Below, piece after piece: positions 37,728 to 45,468 of a DNA stretch of 64,000 nucleotides. The first letter of the stretch is position 1. Every line of letters starts with the position of its first letter. The notes below the pieces were generated by a model. The model had not been told where the DNA came from and searched no databases. It worked only from the letters and a program-made list of their open reading frames with translations. This DNA comes from a virus. A program made the position numbers and the translations under genes. The DNA is taken from the IMG/VR virus record IMGVR_UViG_3300020478_000004, positions 1 through 64,000 of that record; one strand, written 5' to 3'.

Positions 37728-38536
37728 AAAACAAATTCCTCTACTGTTCTAAATTTATGTTCCCCTATAGTACTATTTAATTTTTCTATATTTGCTTGTG
37801 TATAATACTGATATTGATTTTTTAGTTTATCTGGAATTGGAATTTCAATAACTTCTGCCGACCATTTTTTAGCTACTAATTGAGCTATATAATCAAATGA
37901 ATTTGCTTTTCCTGTACCAACATTCCATATATCTGTTGCATCTATAGTTAAAAATTTTTCCAAAATTTCGCATACATCTCCAATATGAATAAAGTCTCGG
38001 AAAATTTCTTTACTACCTTTAAATACTTTAATTTTTCCAGTTTCAATTGCTTGTTTTTTAAATTTATGAAAAACGCTCATCTGCTCACCTTTATGTTCTT
38101 CTCCAGGACCATAAACATTAAAAAATCTAAAACCTTGAACATTAATTTGATATTCGTTTACTGAATGAACAAATCTATCAAACAAATATTTGCTCCAAGC
38201 GTATGGTGATTGTGGATCTACAGGTGAGTTTTCTTTAAATTCTTTTCCTTGTCCATACACACTGGCACTAGATGCATACATAAATGTTGTTCCAAAAGTA
38301 TCACATAGTTCTAACATTTTAATACTAAATTCATAATTCTGTTTTAAAATTTTATCAACGTCTTTTTCAGTTGTATCACTAATCGCTCCTAAATGAATTA
38401 CTCTATCATATTCTTTTGGATCAGGAAAACGTCCGTCTATATAATCATAACCTTCTACTTCATGGCCTTTGTGAACAAGATATGGTGCTAAATTTTTACC
38501 TATAAATCCGTTTGAACCTGTAACTAAAATTCTCAT
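37724..38536 (-). CDS. hldD: ADP-L-glycero-D-manno-heptose 6-epimerase
   Basis: A 270-residue extended short-chain dehydrogenase. It has the NAD(P) motif GSNGFIG (7-13), HLGAISDTTEKDVD (typical of HldD), the catalytic Y112-x3-K116 in YAWSKYLFDRFV, SSASVYG at ~89-95 and the family signature FRFFNVYGPGEEHKG (136-150). HldD converts ADP-D-glycero- to ADP-L-glycero-beta-D-manno-heptose in lipopolysaccharide core synthesis. Bacterial forms are ~310 residues; this one is shorter at the C-terminus. It overlaps both neighbours by four bases and lies two genes from hldE, strongly supporting a shared pathway. Confidence 0.88.
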   Translation of the reverse strand: MRILVTGSNGFIGKNLAPYLVHKGHEVEGYDYIDGRFPDPKEYDRVIHLGAISDTTEKDVDKILKQNYEFSIKMLELCDTFGTTFMYASSASVYGQGKEFKENSPVDPQSPYAWSKYLFDRFVHSVNEYQINVQGFRFFNVYGPGEEHKGEQMSVFHKFKKQAIETGKIKVFKGSKEIFRDFIHIGDVCEILEKFLTIDATDIWNVGTGKANSFDYIAQLVAKKWSAEVIEIPIPDKLKNQYQYYTQANIEKLNSTIGEHKFRTVEEFVL

Positions 38537-39246
38537 ATTTTTTCAAACCTTATATTATTTGGTTCTATTTTAATCCAACACATACCGCTTTGGCCTGTAT
38601 TATGTATATCGTGTTTTCTTATTGTTGTTAAAGAAAATTTATGGTCTTCAACAAATTGTTTTGCATAACCTTCTTGTTTTGCTGTAAAAATACTTTCTTT
38701 ATGAAAATATTGCATTATAGATTTAGGTATCCTCTTGTCATTTAACATATCAATTAAGAGTTTTATATAATAAAATCCTTCATCATAACTGCACAATCCG
38801 TCTATAAAAATAGATGAATAATTATTCATACTATATAAGCCCCAAGCTATTAATTGATCAATTACTTTAACATCTCTATCAAAATCAGAAAAAACACAAT
38901 CAACATTATTCATTAGCTTAAAGTCTATGTCTTGGTTTAATAAAGTAAAATGATCTTGTATTTCTAATTTTTCAACTGTAGAATTAATAAACTCTGAATA
39001 AGATTTACCACCTTCATTACAAGGATGACCATACTGCCGACCATTATCAATAGTTATACAGTTACCTATTCCATTTTCTTTCATTGCGTATGCAACTGCA
39101 AATGAAGTACAACCTAAACCAGTTCCAAACTCTACAAAAGTTTTATATTTTTTCATTTTTGTTAATGCATAAAAAAATAATGAACTATCTTCAGTATTAT
39201 ATGCTATTCCGTGCTCTTTTATGTATGTTAATAAGTCTTGGTTCAT
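38533..39246 (-). CDS. class I SAM-dependent methyltransferase
   Basis: A 237-residue protein. Motif I is FVEFGTGLGCTSFAVAYA (~38-55), followed by an acidic strand end (CITIDNG) and VDCVFSDFD, as in Rossmann-type methyltransferases. The C-terminal half has SIFIDGLCSYDEGFYYIKLL and ends near TGQSGMCWIKIEP. It lies between hldE and hldD with four-base overlaps on both sides, so it probably methylates a sugar or nucleotide-sugar intermediate or the final glycan; the acceptor is not deducible. Confidence 0.65.
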   Translation of the reverse strand: MNQDLLTYIKEHGIAYNTEDSSLFFYALTKMKKYKTFVEFGTGLGCTSFAVAYAMKENGIGNCITIDNGRQYGHPCNEGGKSYSEFINSTVEKLEIQDHFTLLNQDIDFKLMNNVDCVFSDFDRDVKVIDQLIAWGLYSMNNYSSIFIDGLCSYDEGFYYIKLLIDMLNDKRIPKSIMQYFHKESIFTAKQEGYAKQFVEDHKFSLTTIRKHDIHNTGQSGMCWIKIEPNNIRFEKI

Positions 39247-40499
39247 TGTTTAATCTTCTTTATTAAATCTGTTGTTGAATGTCCTTTTATTCTAGGAAAT
39301 ATAACAACATTAGCTAATTCATTTCCTACAGTAGTTTCAACAGTATAATCATCACCTTTTACAATAACATCAGGATTGATTTTTTTGATAATATCTATTG
39401 GTGTATCTTCATCAAAAATGATAACCTCATCTATAAATCCTAATGCTTCTAATGTTTCTTTTCTTTTAACTTCATTATTAATGGGTCTATTTTCGCCTTT
39501 AAGACGTCTAACACTTGCATCACTATTAATACCCACCACAAGACGTTTTCCTAACGTGTGTGCGTGTCTTAGTAGCTTTAAATGGCCAGTATGTAGTATA
39601 TCAAACACTCCATTAGTCCATACTATACCACGATTTAAATCATCAAGTGTAACTGGAGATACACCACGCTTTTCTACAGTTCTAGTTGCGGCATAACAAG
39701 CAAGTTCACACGCTTTAGGAATATCTATTCCCTTATTATAAGCATGAACAATAACTGCTAATACTGTATCACCAGCACCTGATACATCGGCTACTTCTTT
39801 TGTATCTTCTTTAAAATAATGATACTCTCCGTCTGTATTTAAAACATGAATACCATTAGCACCATCAGTTACGACTAACCATGTCCAGTTATGGTCTCGC
39901 ATATATTCTAATGCATGAGTTTTATTATATTTTCCATTCCATTGTTCGTATTCTAGCATATTAGGTTTAACCAAAAATGCTCCATCATAAAATCTTGCAT
40001 CTTGTTTAGGATCTACAAATATTTTTACATCTGCAAACTCTTTTATATCACTAATAGTATCTTCTGTAACAGTTCCTTTTCCATAATCACTAACAACTAT
40101 TATATTAGAACTTCTTATAGATGCTTTTAACCTATTAAGTGCTTCATGACTTTTAATTGCTACTACTTCTCTGTCCCAACGTAAAAGATGTTGCCCTGTT
40201 TTTCCTACTAATCTTGTTTTAATAGTTGTTCTAGGTGCATCCTTAGATAAATTACTAACTATATTAGTCTTTTCTAATAAATGAAGTATATGAATACCTT
40301 GTGTATCTTTTCCTATTACTCCATATAATTCTACACGATTATTAATGTTCGCTAAATTAATTGCTAAATTGGCGGCACCACCTAAATTGAACTTTTGTTG
40401 TTCTTCTTTTAATATTAAAACATCTGCTTCTGGCGATACCCTACTAGCATCACCGATGATCCAACGATCCAACATTATATCGCCATAAACTTTAATCAT
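39243..40499 (-). CDS. hldE: bifunctional heptose-7-P kinase / heptose-1-P adenylyltransferase
   Basis: A 418-residue two-domain protein in HldE (RfaE) order. Residues 1-~285 form a PfkB-type sugar kinase with GGAANLAINLANI (40-52), RWDRE and the catalytic DVSGAGDT (238-245). Residues ~290-418 are a nucleotidyltransferase with NGVFDILHTGH (296-306), GINSDASVRRLKGENRPIN and VKGDDYT. Together they make ADP-D-glycero-beta-D-manno-heptose from the 7-phosphate, except for the GmhB phosphatase step. E. coli HldE is 477 residues, so this is compact but complete in motifs. Starts and stops overlap its neighbours by four bases. Confidence 0.92.
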   Translation of the reverse strand: MIKVYGDIMLDRWIIGDASRVSPEADVLILKEEQQKFNLGGAANLAINLANINNRVELYGVIGKDTQGIHILHLLEKTNIVSNLSKDAPRTTIKTRLVGKTGQHLLRWDREVVAIKSHEALNRLKASIRSSNIIVVSDYGKGTVTEDTISDIKEFADVKIFVDPKQDARFYDGAFLVKPNMLEYEQWNGKYNKTHALEYMRDHNWTWLVVTDGANGIHVLNTDGEYHYFKEDTKEVADVSGAGDTVLAVIVHAYNKGIDIPKACELACYAATRTVEKRGVSPVTLDDLNRGIVWTNGVFDILHTGHLKLLRHAHTLGKRLVVGINSDASVRRLKGENRPINNEVKRKETLEALGFIDEVIIFDEDTPIDIIKKINPDVIVKGDDYTVETTVGNELANVVIFPRIKGHSTTDLIKKIKQ

Positions 40500-40936
40500 T
40501 TTTGTTCCATTAATGATACTAGTTTAAAGACTGTTTCTAGTTTTGTTAAATTTGCTTTATTTTGTAATGTATTACGTAAACCTTGGTGCAATGGTTTAGG
40601 CCAATTATTGAAACTTACCCAAGCATATCCATTATGTTCTTCGTTTAATTTTGGAATAAATTCTTCTTTTACTACACAAAGATATGTGTGAAAATTAAAT
40701 TTGTCATCCCTACTAACAAACGTTTCTAAAGGAATAGACTTTATTATATCAGGAATAAACCCAATTTCTTCTTTGATTTCTCGTTGTAATGCTTGGAATG
40801 GAATTTCTTCACTTTCATTAGTACCACCTACAAGACCCCAAACATTATTTTGTTTACTTTGAACCCTATGCAAAAATAAAAATCTTTGAGTATCTAATGT
40901 GTAGAAGAGAGCACCACTACATATTATATTAGTCAT
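40496..40936 (-). CDS. Nudix hydrolase
   Basis: A 146-residue protein with a full Nudix box from G38 to F60 (GG.NESEEIPFQALQREIKEE, then IGF), preceded by LFLHRVQSK and WGLVGG. These resemble GDP-mannose or nucleoside-diphosphate-sugar hydrolases that act on X-linked nucleoside diphosphates. It lies between tail gene gp15 (13 bases upstream) and hldE (four-base overlap), so a sugar-nucleotide or cofactor substrate is plausible. It could not be assigned the missing GmhB phosphatase step from sequence alone. Confidence 0.8.
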   Translation of the reverse strand: MTNIICSGALFYTLDTQRFLFLHRVQSKQNNVWGLVGGTNESEEIPFQALQREIKEEIGFIPDIIKSIPLETFVSRDDKFNFHTYLCVVKEEFIPKLNEEHNGYAWVSFNNWPKPLHQGLRNTLQNKANLTKLETVFKLVSLMEQK

Positions 40937-40949
40937 ACTAATAATTATG

Positions 40950-42404
40950 TTAAAGTGCTAGGCGCCAAGTGCCTTTTCGATATTCGCCTTCGAAGCTTAA
41001 TGTCCAAGATGTACCGTCCCATTTATATTGGATACCGGTATTAAGATTGGTTGTATACTTGACATCTATAGTTGAATCAGAGCCATCATTTTGACTAGCG
41101 TCAAAAACTATAGTCCAAGCATTATTATCCCATTCAATTATATCGTTTGTTGATGCAATCAAATCGTTGCCACTAACATCTTTCCAAGCATCTGCACCGT
41201 CTACATTAGTAGTTGCACCAATATCACCTAATAATAAAATCCTAGTTCCACTTTGTTTAATATCTGTAGGATTAGTTCTTGTTGGGTCAATGATATAATC
41301 AATAGTGCCTTTAGTAACTGCTGGTCCTTCAAATACAGAGTTAGTTGGAATTGTGTCTGTATCCCAGTTTACAATAAGTTGTGTTTCGTCTAACTCGTTA
41401 AGTGCAATAGTTCCTACAACACTACCTAAGTCTAATCTATTTAAATAAATTTTACTTAACCCTGCAACATATTGTCCAGGTAATGCATCTAAAACTACAC
41501 GCCAATTAACTTCACCTGCAACACCTCTATCACCTAATACAGCAATATTATTAGTTACTATTAAGTCGTAATCTTTATACGTACTAATTGCTAGTGCTGT
41601 AGCATCGGCTCTAGTTGCTGTAGCTGTTTTATCATGTTTAGTACTTGTGTTATCATCACCTTTAACATCTTGTGATTCACTATCATCATAACGTTTAAGT
41701 TCAGGTTGCGAAGATCCTAAATCAATTGTACCTTTAGTTTCATCAAAAATACTCATTACAACACTTGTTATAACTCCTAGCTTTTTAACTTTAGCAGGAG
41801 GTGATAACCAAATGGGAGTCATGAAAGATAATTGGCCGACATCAATCTCACTTTCTGTACCCATAGGAATACTTCTAGTAGAAAACGTAACATTTTCTAA
41901 ATTTACTACACTTAAACTTGTCCAATCAACGTAGTTATCAGTTGTTTGAATTTCTAAACTTGGATTAAACAATGTTAATATTTGCTCTATTATTTGTAAC
42001 TTTTGTTCTGTATTAGTTGACCAAATATCTACATTAATACCTAAATTAAACGGAGTAGGCATTAAACGTTCTACTGTATAGTTTTGTCCTTGCGTATTTA
42101 AATATTCTTTATTATTACTGTCATATGCACGTTCACGTAAATGAATTTTTCCTGTATAGGTCGCATCAGATGTTCTCTCTCTGTCCATTGCTAATGATGT
42201 AATATAAACAGATATTCTTGGAGCACTAGGTATTTTATTTTCACTATTATCACGTATGATATGTCCTACTTGACGAGTAATGTCGCCATACATCACCGGT
42301 ATTTGTGTTAAATTACCTTTGCCATCCTTATAAGAAAAGTTACTAAACAATCTTATAAGTTGAGTAATGTAACGTCTTATTTGTCCGTCATAAAAATGTT
42401 GCAT
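40950..42404 (-). CDS. gp15: tail sheath stabiliser/completion protein gp15-like
   Basis: A 484-residue protein. Its N-terminal ~260 residues match T4 gp15: FYDGQIRRYITQLIRLFSNF, IPVMYGD, then RISVYITSLAMDRER, TPFNLGINVDIWSTNTEQKL, QIIEQILTLFNPSLEIQT and a PIWLSPP strand. gp15 caps the tail tube and sheath and connects to the neck. T4 gp15 has about 270 residues; here a ~220-residue extension follows that looks like two small beta domains (DLIVTNNIAVLGDRGVAGEV; RILLLGDIGATTNVDGADAW). It starts inside the stop of gp14 and precedes the sugar genes on the same strand. Confidence 0.75.
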   Translation of the reverse strand: MQHFYDGQIRRYITQLIRLFSNFSYKDGKGNLTQIPVMYGDITRQVGHIIRDNSENKIPSAPRISVYITSLAMDRERTSDATYTGKIHLRERAYDSNNKEYLNTQGQNYTVERLMPTPFNLGINVDIWSTNTEQKLQIIEQILTLFNPSLEIQTTDNYVDWTSLSVVNLENVTFSTRSIPMGTESEIDVGQLSFMTPIWLSPPAKVKKLGVITSVVMSIFDETKGTIDLGSSQPELKRYDDSESQDVKGDDNTSTKHDKTATATRADATALAISTYKDYDLIVTNNIAVLGDRGVAGEVNWRVVLDALPGQYVAGLSKIYLNRLDLGSVVGTIALNELDETQLIVNWDTDTIPTNSVFEGPAVTKGTIDYIIDPTRTNPTDIKQSGTRILLLGDIGATTNVDGADAWKDVSGNDLIASTNDIIEWDNNAWTIVFDASQNDGSDSTIDVKYTTNLNTGIQYKWDGTSWTLSFEGEYRKGTWRLAL

Positions 42405-43561
42405 TAGTTATCTGCCCTTGGTTTCAATGCTTTAGACAAAGGTTGACGTTCTTTAACAGTTTCGCCGCCTATTACATTTTCTTTAGTATTATTAATAAAT
42501 GATCCTTTATATGTAGCTTTGTCATCAGTATTAGTTAATGTCATACGTACTGCATCTTCCATTTTAATCCACCTTGTTCCATCAAACCTAAATAATCTAT
42601 TAGGTAAGAAATCTGTTCTTAAGAAGTAATCACCTTTAATATTAGTAGCTGGAAATCCTATACCATGACCAAATGCTTCACCATTAGGTGCAATTCCATC
42701 ACCTAATAAGTATCCATCATATCCGCTTCGTTCAGGTGTTTGATTAACCCTATCAGCTAATAGTCCGGCCTGTGAAGCATCTAATGTATCAACGTCTGTT
42801 GTAACAAGTTCAGGTTTACCTTGTTTATCAACTTGTAATGTATATAATTGTTGTGTTTCGTATCCTGACTTTTTAGCATCTGCTTCTGCTTGTTGAACAA
42901 CTGCATTATTAATTTGCATTTCTTGTTCATAAGTTGACAATACATCACGTAATGTATCAGAAGAACCTTCTTCTGCTGGTAAGTCAAGTATTTCTTTAAA
43001 CTCTTGACTATCTACTATTTGTTTTAATTTTACACGATATAAATGCGGATACCAAGTTTGGCTAAATCCTTCTGCCGCTCTGTTAACATCTTCAACTACA
43101 TAATAACGTTTTAATGCAACTTGATAATCATTAAGTGCGTGTGGATCTTTTAAGTGTGGTAGTTCTATTACATCACCTGACATAATTTTTCTACCTAATG
43201 TTTTTACACTATCATTAATATGAATAGTCATAAACAATGTATCATTTTGTAAAAATAATCCAAATTGACTCATATCAAAGTCAATGTCTTGCACGTTATA
43301 AATTCCTCTAATTTGATAAATGTCAGGATCATATTTTCTATCCCTATTTTCAAGGAATAGCATATCCTGTATATTTGTTTCTTTTATAGCATCGTATCTT
43401 GGTTTGTCAGCCGTAGCATCTGCTTCTTCAGGATTTACAGGTCCTAAATACTTGTGAACAAATACGTCAGTTCCGCCCACTTGGAACATTTCACCGATAT
43501 GTCTGTCTAAAAAGACGTAATCATTACCGTGTTCTGGTTTATATAGTGTAAGTTTAGGCAT
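42404..43561 (-). CDS. gp14: neck protein gp14-like
   Basis: A 385-residue protein; T4 gp14 has 256. Recognisable gp14-like features are the early metal-free beta part (GGTDVFVHKYLGP), a DMLFLENRDRKYDPDIYQIR region, DFDMSQFGLFLQND and a GDVIELPHLKDP segment followed by YYVVEDVNRAAEGFSQTWYP. The C-terminal third (DGYLLGDGIAPNGEAFGHGI, FLPNRLFRFDGTRWIKMED) is extra. Assignment is supported by gp15 directly downstream and gp13 directly opposite. Late promoter 43570-43577 would place the RNA start about three bases before its ATG. Confidence 0.7.
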   Translation of the reverse strand: MPKLTLYKPEHGNDYVFLDRHIGEMFQVGGTDVFVHKYLGPVNPEEADATADKPRYDAIKETNIQDMLFLENRDRKYDPDIYQIRGIYNVQDIDFDMSQFGLFLQNDTLFMTIHINDSVKTLGRKIMSGDVIELPHLKDPHALNDYQVALKRYYVVEDVNRAAEGFSQTWYPHLYRVKLKQIVDSQEFKEILDLPAEEGSSDTLRDVLSTYEQEMQINNAVVQQAEADAKKSGYETQQLYTLQVDKQGKPELVTTDVDTLDASQAGLLADRVNQTPERSGYDGYLLGDGIAPNGEAFGHGIGFPATNIKGDYFLRTDFLPNRLFRFDGTRWIKMEDAVRMTLTNTDDKATYKGSFINNTKENVIGGETVKERQPLSKALKPRADN

Positions 43562-43569
43562 CGTAACAG

Positions 43570-43577
43570 TATTTATT
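43570..43577 (-). promoter_or_regulatory. leftward T4-type late promoter (AATAAATA)
   Basis: Reads AATAAATA on the minus strand, 16 bases before the gp14 start codon. It lies 15 bases from the rightward octamer for gp13, giving a compact divergent late-promoter pair that probably drives the whole gp14-to-oxygenase operon. Confidence 0.65.
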
Positions 43578-43591
43578 CGATGCCGCTTCCC

Positions 43592-43599
43592 GATAAATA
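43592..43599 (+). promoter_or_regulatory. T4-type late promoter octamer GATAAATA
   Basis: Lies 27 bases before the gp13 ATG at 43619, with GGAGAG as ribosome site. Confidence 0.7.
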
Positions 43600-43618
43600 C
43601 ATATGGAGAGCATATAAT

Positions 43619-44377
43619 ATGAGCGGATTAGCAACACAAAAGCAAGAAGTATTTGATTATGTAAACCTATCATTAGGTGGGGGTATGGTCGATGTTGAGC
43701 TTGACCCAGCACATTATGAAACAGCCTTGAATAGGGCATTAGCTAAATTTAGGCAACGATCTGATAATTCTGTTGAAGAATCATATATGTTCCTTCCTAC
43801 AGTAATTGATCAAAATACGTATATACTACCAGAAGAAGTAATTGAAGTTAGACGTATTTTTAGACGATCAATTGGATCAAGAACTGGAGGAGGAGATGGT
43901 GGTACATTATTTGAACCATTTAATTTAGCATATACAAATACCTATTTGTTAGCAAGTACAAATATGGGTGGATTAGCTACATACGAATTGTTCTCACAAT
44001 ACCAAGAACTTGTTGGAAGAATGTTTGGTAGTTTTATTGAATTTAAATGGAATACAACTACTAAAGAATTAACAATGTTACAACGCCCTCGTGCTGAAGA
44101 AGACTTACTTTTATATTGTTACAATAAACGTCCAGATAGCGAATTATTAAAAGATTATTTGGCACAACAATGGTTAAAAGACTATACACTCGCTACTTGT
44201 AAATATATGCTTGGTGAAGCTAGAAGCAAATTTGCCACAGTAGCAGGACCACAAGGCGGTACATCACTAAATGGTGATGCTCTTAAAGCCGAAGCTATTG
44301 CCGAAATCCAAACACTTGACGAAGAGCTTAAAACACAAGTTGCAGGTGGACAAGGATACGGCTTCTCAATTGGTTAA
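43619..44377 (+). CDS. gp13: neck protein gp13-like
   Basis: A 252-residue protein from ATG 43619, chosen because GGAGAG lies nine bases before it and the frame extending further upstream crosses the late promoter. GGGMVDVELDPAHYETALNR and ALAKFRQRSDNSVEESY at the N-terminus, then LPEEVIEVRRIFRR and YNKRPDSELLKDYLAQQWLKDYTL with CKYMLGEARSKF, are typical of T4-like gp13 head-completion (neck) proteins. gp13 forms the collar at the portal with gp14. In T4 the two genes are adjacent on one strand; here they are divergent. Confidence 0.8.
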   Translation: MSGLATQKQEVFDYVNLSLGGGMVDVELDPAHYETALNRALAKFRQRSDNSVEESYMFLPTVIDQNTYILPEEVIEVRRIFRRSIGSRTGGGDGGTLFEPFNLAYTNTYLLASTNMGGLATYELFSQYQELVGRMFGSFIEFKWNTTTKELTMLQRPRAEEDLLLYCYNKRPDSELLKDYLAQQWLKDYTLATCKYMLGEARSKFATVAGPQGGTSLNGDALKAEAIAEIQTLDEELKTQVAGGQGYGFSIG

Positions 44378-44386
44378 AATCAATAC

Positions 44387-44415
44387 TTGACATTTACTCG
44401 TATTTCTCGTATAAT
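44387..44415 (+). promoter_or_regulatory. consensus sigma-70 promoter (early)
   Basis: TTGACA (44387-44392), exactly 17 bases, then TATAAT (44410-44415): both boxes match the bacterial consensus in full. The ATG at 44445 follows with a GAGGA ribosome site. No late octamer is present, so this gene is probably transcribed early by unmodified host polymerase. Confidence 0.85.
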
Positions 44416-44444
44416 ATAAACAATATTATATGAGGAATAATCAA

Positions 44445-45038
44445 ATGGTAATTGGAATTTGTGGGCTTATTAGCTCAGGCAAAGATACAATAGCAGATTA
44501 TTTAATTAAAGAGCATAATTTCGTAAAAATCTCATTTGCAGATAAGTTAAAAGATAGCGTAGCCGCTATGTTTGATTGGGATCGCGAATTGCTTGACGGT
44601 AAAACTGCTGAAAGCAGAGAATGGCGCGAAAAAGTAGACTCATATTGGACTAATGAAATAGGTAGCGAAATTACACCTAGACTAGTACTACAAAAATTTG
44701 GTACAGAGTGTATGCGTAATGGATTTTATGATGGTATATGGGTTAGCTTAACTAAAAAGAAAATACTAGATAATCCTGATATTAATTATGTTATTCCAGA
44801 TACACGTTTCCCAAATGAAGCCAAAATGTTATATGAAATTAACGGGCAAGTTTGGAGAGTAGTACGTGGTGAAGATCCACAGTGGTTTACAGATTATAAG
44901 GATTTTGGTACAGAACCTAAAGATGTACACCCTAGCGAATGGGCTTGGGCACACACAAAATTTAAACATATTATTAACAATAATGGGACTATTGACGAAC
45001 TTAAAAGTCAGGTACAAGGTCTCCTTGTTTCCAAGTAA
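44445..45038 (+). CDS. gp1: deoxynucleoside monophosphate kinase (gp1-like)
   Basis: A 197-residue protein from ATG 44445; the in-frame ATG at 44430 overlaps the GAGGA ribosome site, so the second is preferred. The P-loop is GLISSGKDTIADYL (starting at residue 7), followed by SFADKLKDSVAAMFDWDREL, a W.EKVDSYW lid-like region, GTECMRNGFYDGIW and VIPDTRFPNEA. This matches T4 gp1-type dNMP kinases, which phosphorylate dTMP, dGMP and modified dCMP for phage DNA synthesis. It is driven by a consensus sigma-70 promoter, unlike its late neighbours. Its last 38 bases overlap the opposing gene at 45001. Confidence 0.85.
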   Translation: MVIGICGLISSGKDTIADYLIKEHNFVKISFADKLKDSVAAMFDWDRELLDGKTAESREWREKVDSYWTNEIGSEITPRLVLQKFGTECMRNGFYDGIWVSLTKKKILDNPDINYVIPDTRFPNEAKMLYEINGQVWRVVRGEDPQWFTDYKDFGTEPKDVHPSEWAWAHTKFKHIINNNGTIDELKSQVQGLLVSK

Positions 45039-45339
45039 CACCTTCTTTATATAAAATCTTACTACAGTTTGCACAAACAGTTTTTAAGTTTGATGTACGA
45101 ACATTATTAAGATCTCCATCTATATAATAAACATGAAATTGCTCGCTATGTTTACTACGAAAGTTACATTTATCGCAAGTATTCTTTTTAAGATAGCCAG
45201 CTAACTCATACTTTGATGGTCCACGTTTTTTACCTCCATGCTTGGCACAGTTCTCACAAAGGCTTCTATAATAAGGTACGCCTTCCTTATAATAATTAAT
45301 TGCTACCGGCTTTTTACCGCATTTGCATAAAGGTCTCAT
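45001..45339 (-). CDS. four-knuckle zinc protein, HNH/endonuclease VII-like
   Basis: A 112-residue protein from ATG 45339; a longer TTG-initiated frame adds nine residues but would start further from the purine-rich AAGGGCAGGGG. Cysteine pairs are CxC 5/7, CxxC 28/31, CxxC 55/58 and CxxC 89/92. The segment VYYIDGDLNNVRTSNLKTVC follows the HNH pattern (hHID...NN...NL..LC..C), but the usual catalytic His is Tyr72 here and the final His of the motif is Ser93. It may bind DNA through zinc without cutting. It is the only leftward gene in this block and overlaps the end of the kinase gene. Confidence 0.65.
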   Translation of the reverse strand: MRPLCKCGKKPVAINYYKEGVPYYRSLCENCAKHGGKKRGPSKYELAGYLKKNTCDKCNFRSKHSEQFHVYYIDGDLNNVRTSNLKTVCANCSKILYKEGVTWKQGDLVPDF

Positions 45340-45421
45340 AATAATATTTACCCCTGCCCTTTTCAAATCCCTTTTGTATCCTAAATTAGCGAATCATTCC
45401 GTGGTGTTTTTTGGTAAATCA

Positions 45422-45429
45422 TATAAATA
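45422..45429 (+). promoter_or_regulatory. T4-type late promoter, perfect TATAAATA
   Basis: Exact match to the T4 late consensus, 47 bases before the sheath ATG at 45469. CGGGAG precedes the start. This is the only perfect octamer noted upstream of a gene in the window, fitting the high demand for sheath protein. Confidence 0.8.
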
Positions 45430-45468
45430 CTAACAATAAGATGACTATGTCCAACGGGAGAACATACA

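Noticed and set aside
40496-40936. Nudix gene considered as the missing GmhB phosphatase
   Set aside because: GmhB is a HAD-family enzyme with DxD motifs; none is present here, so only a speculative substitute role remains.
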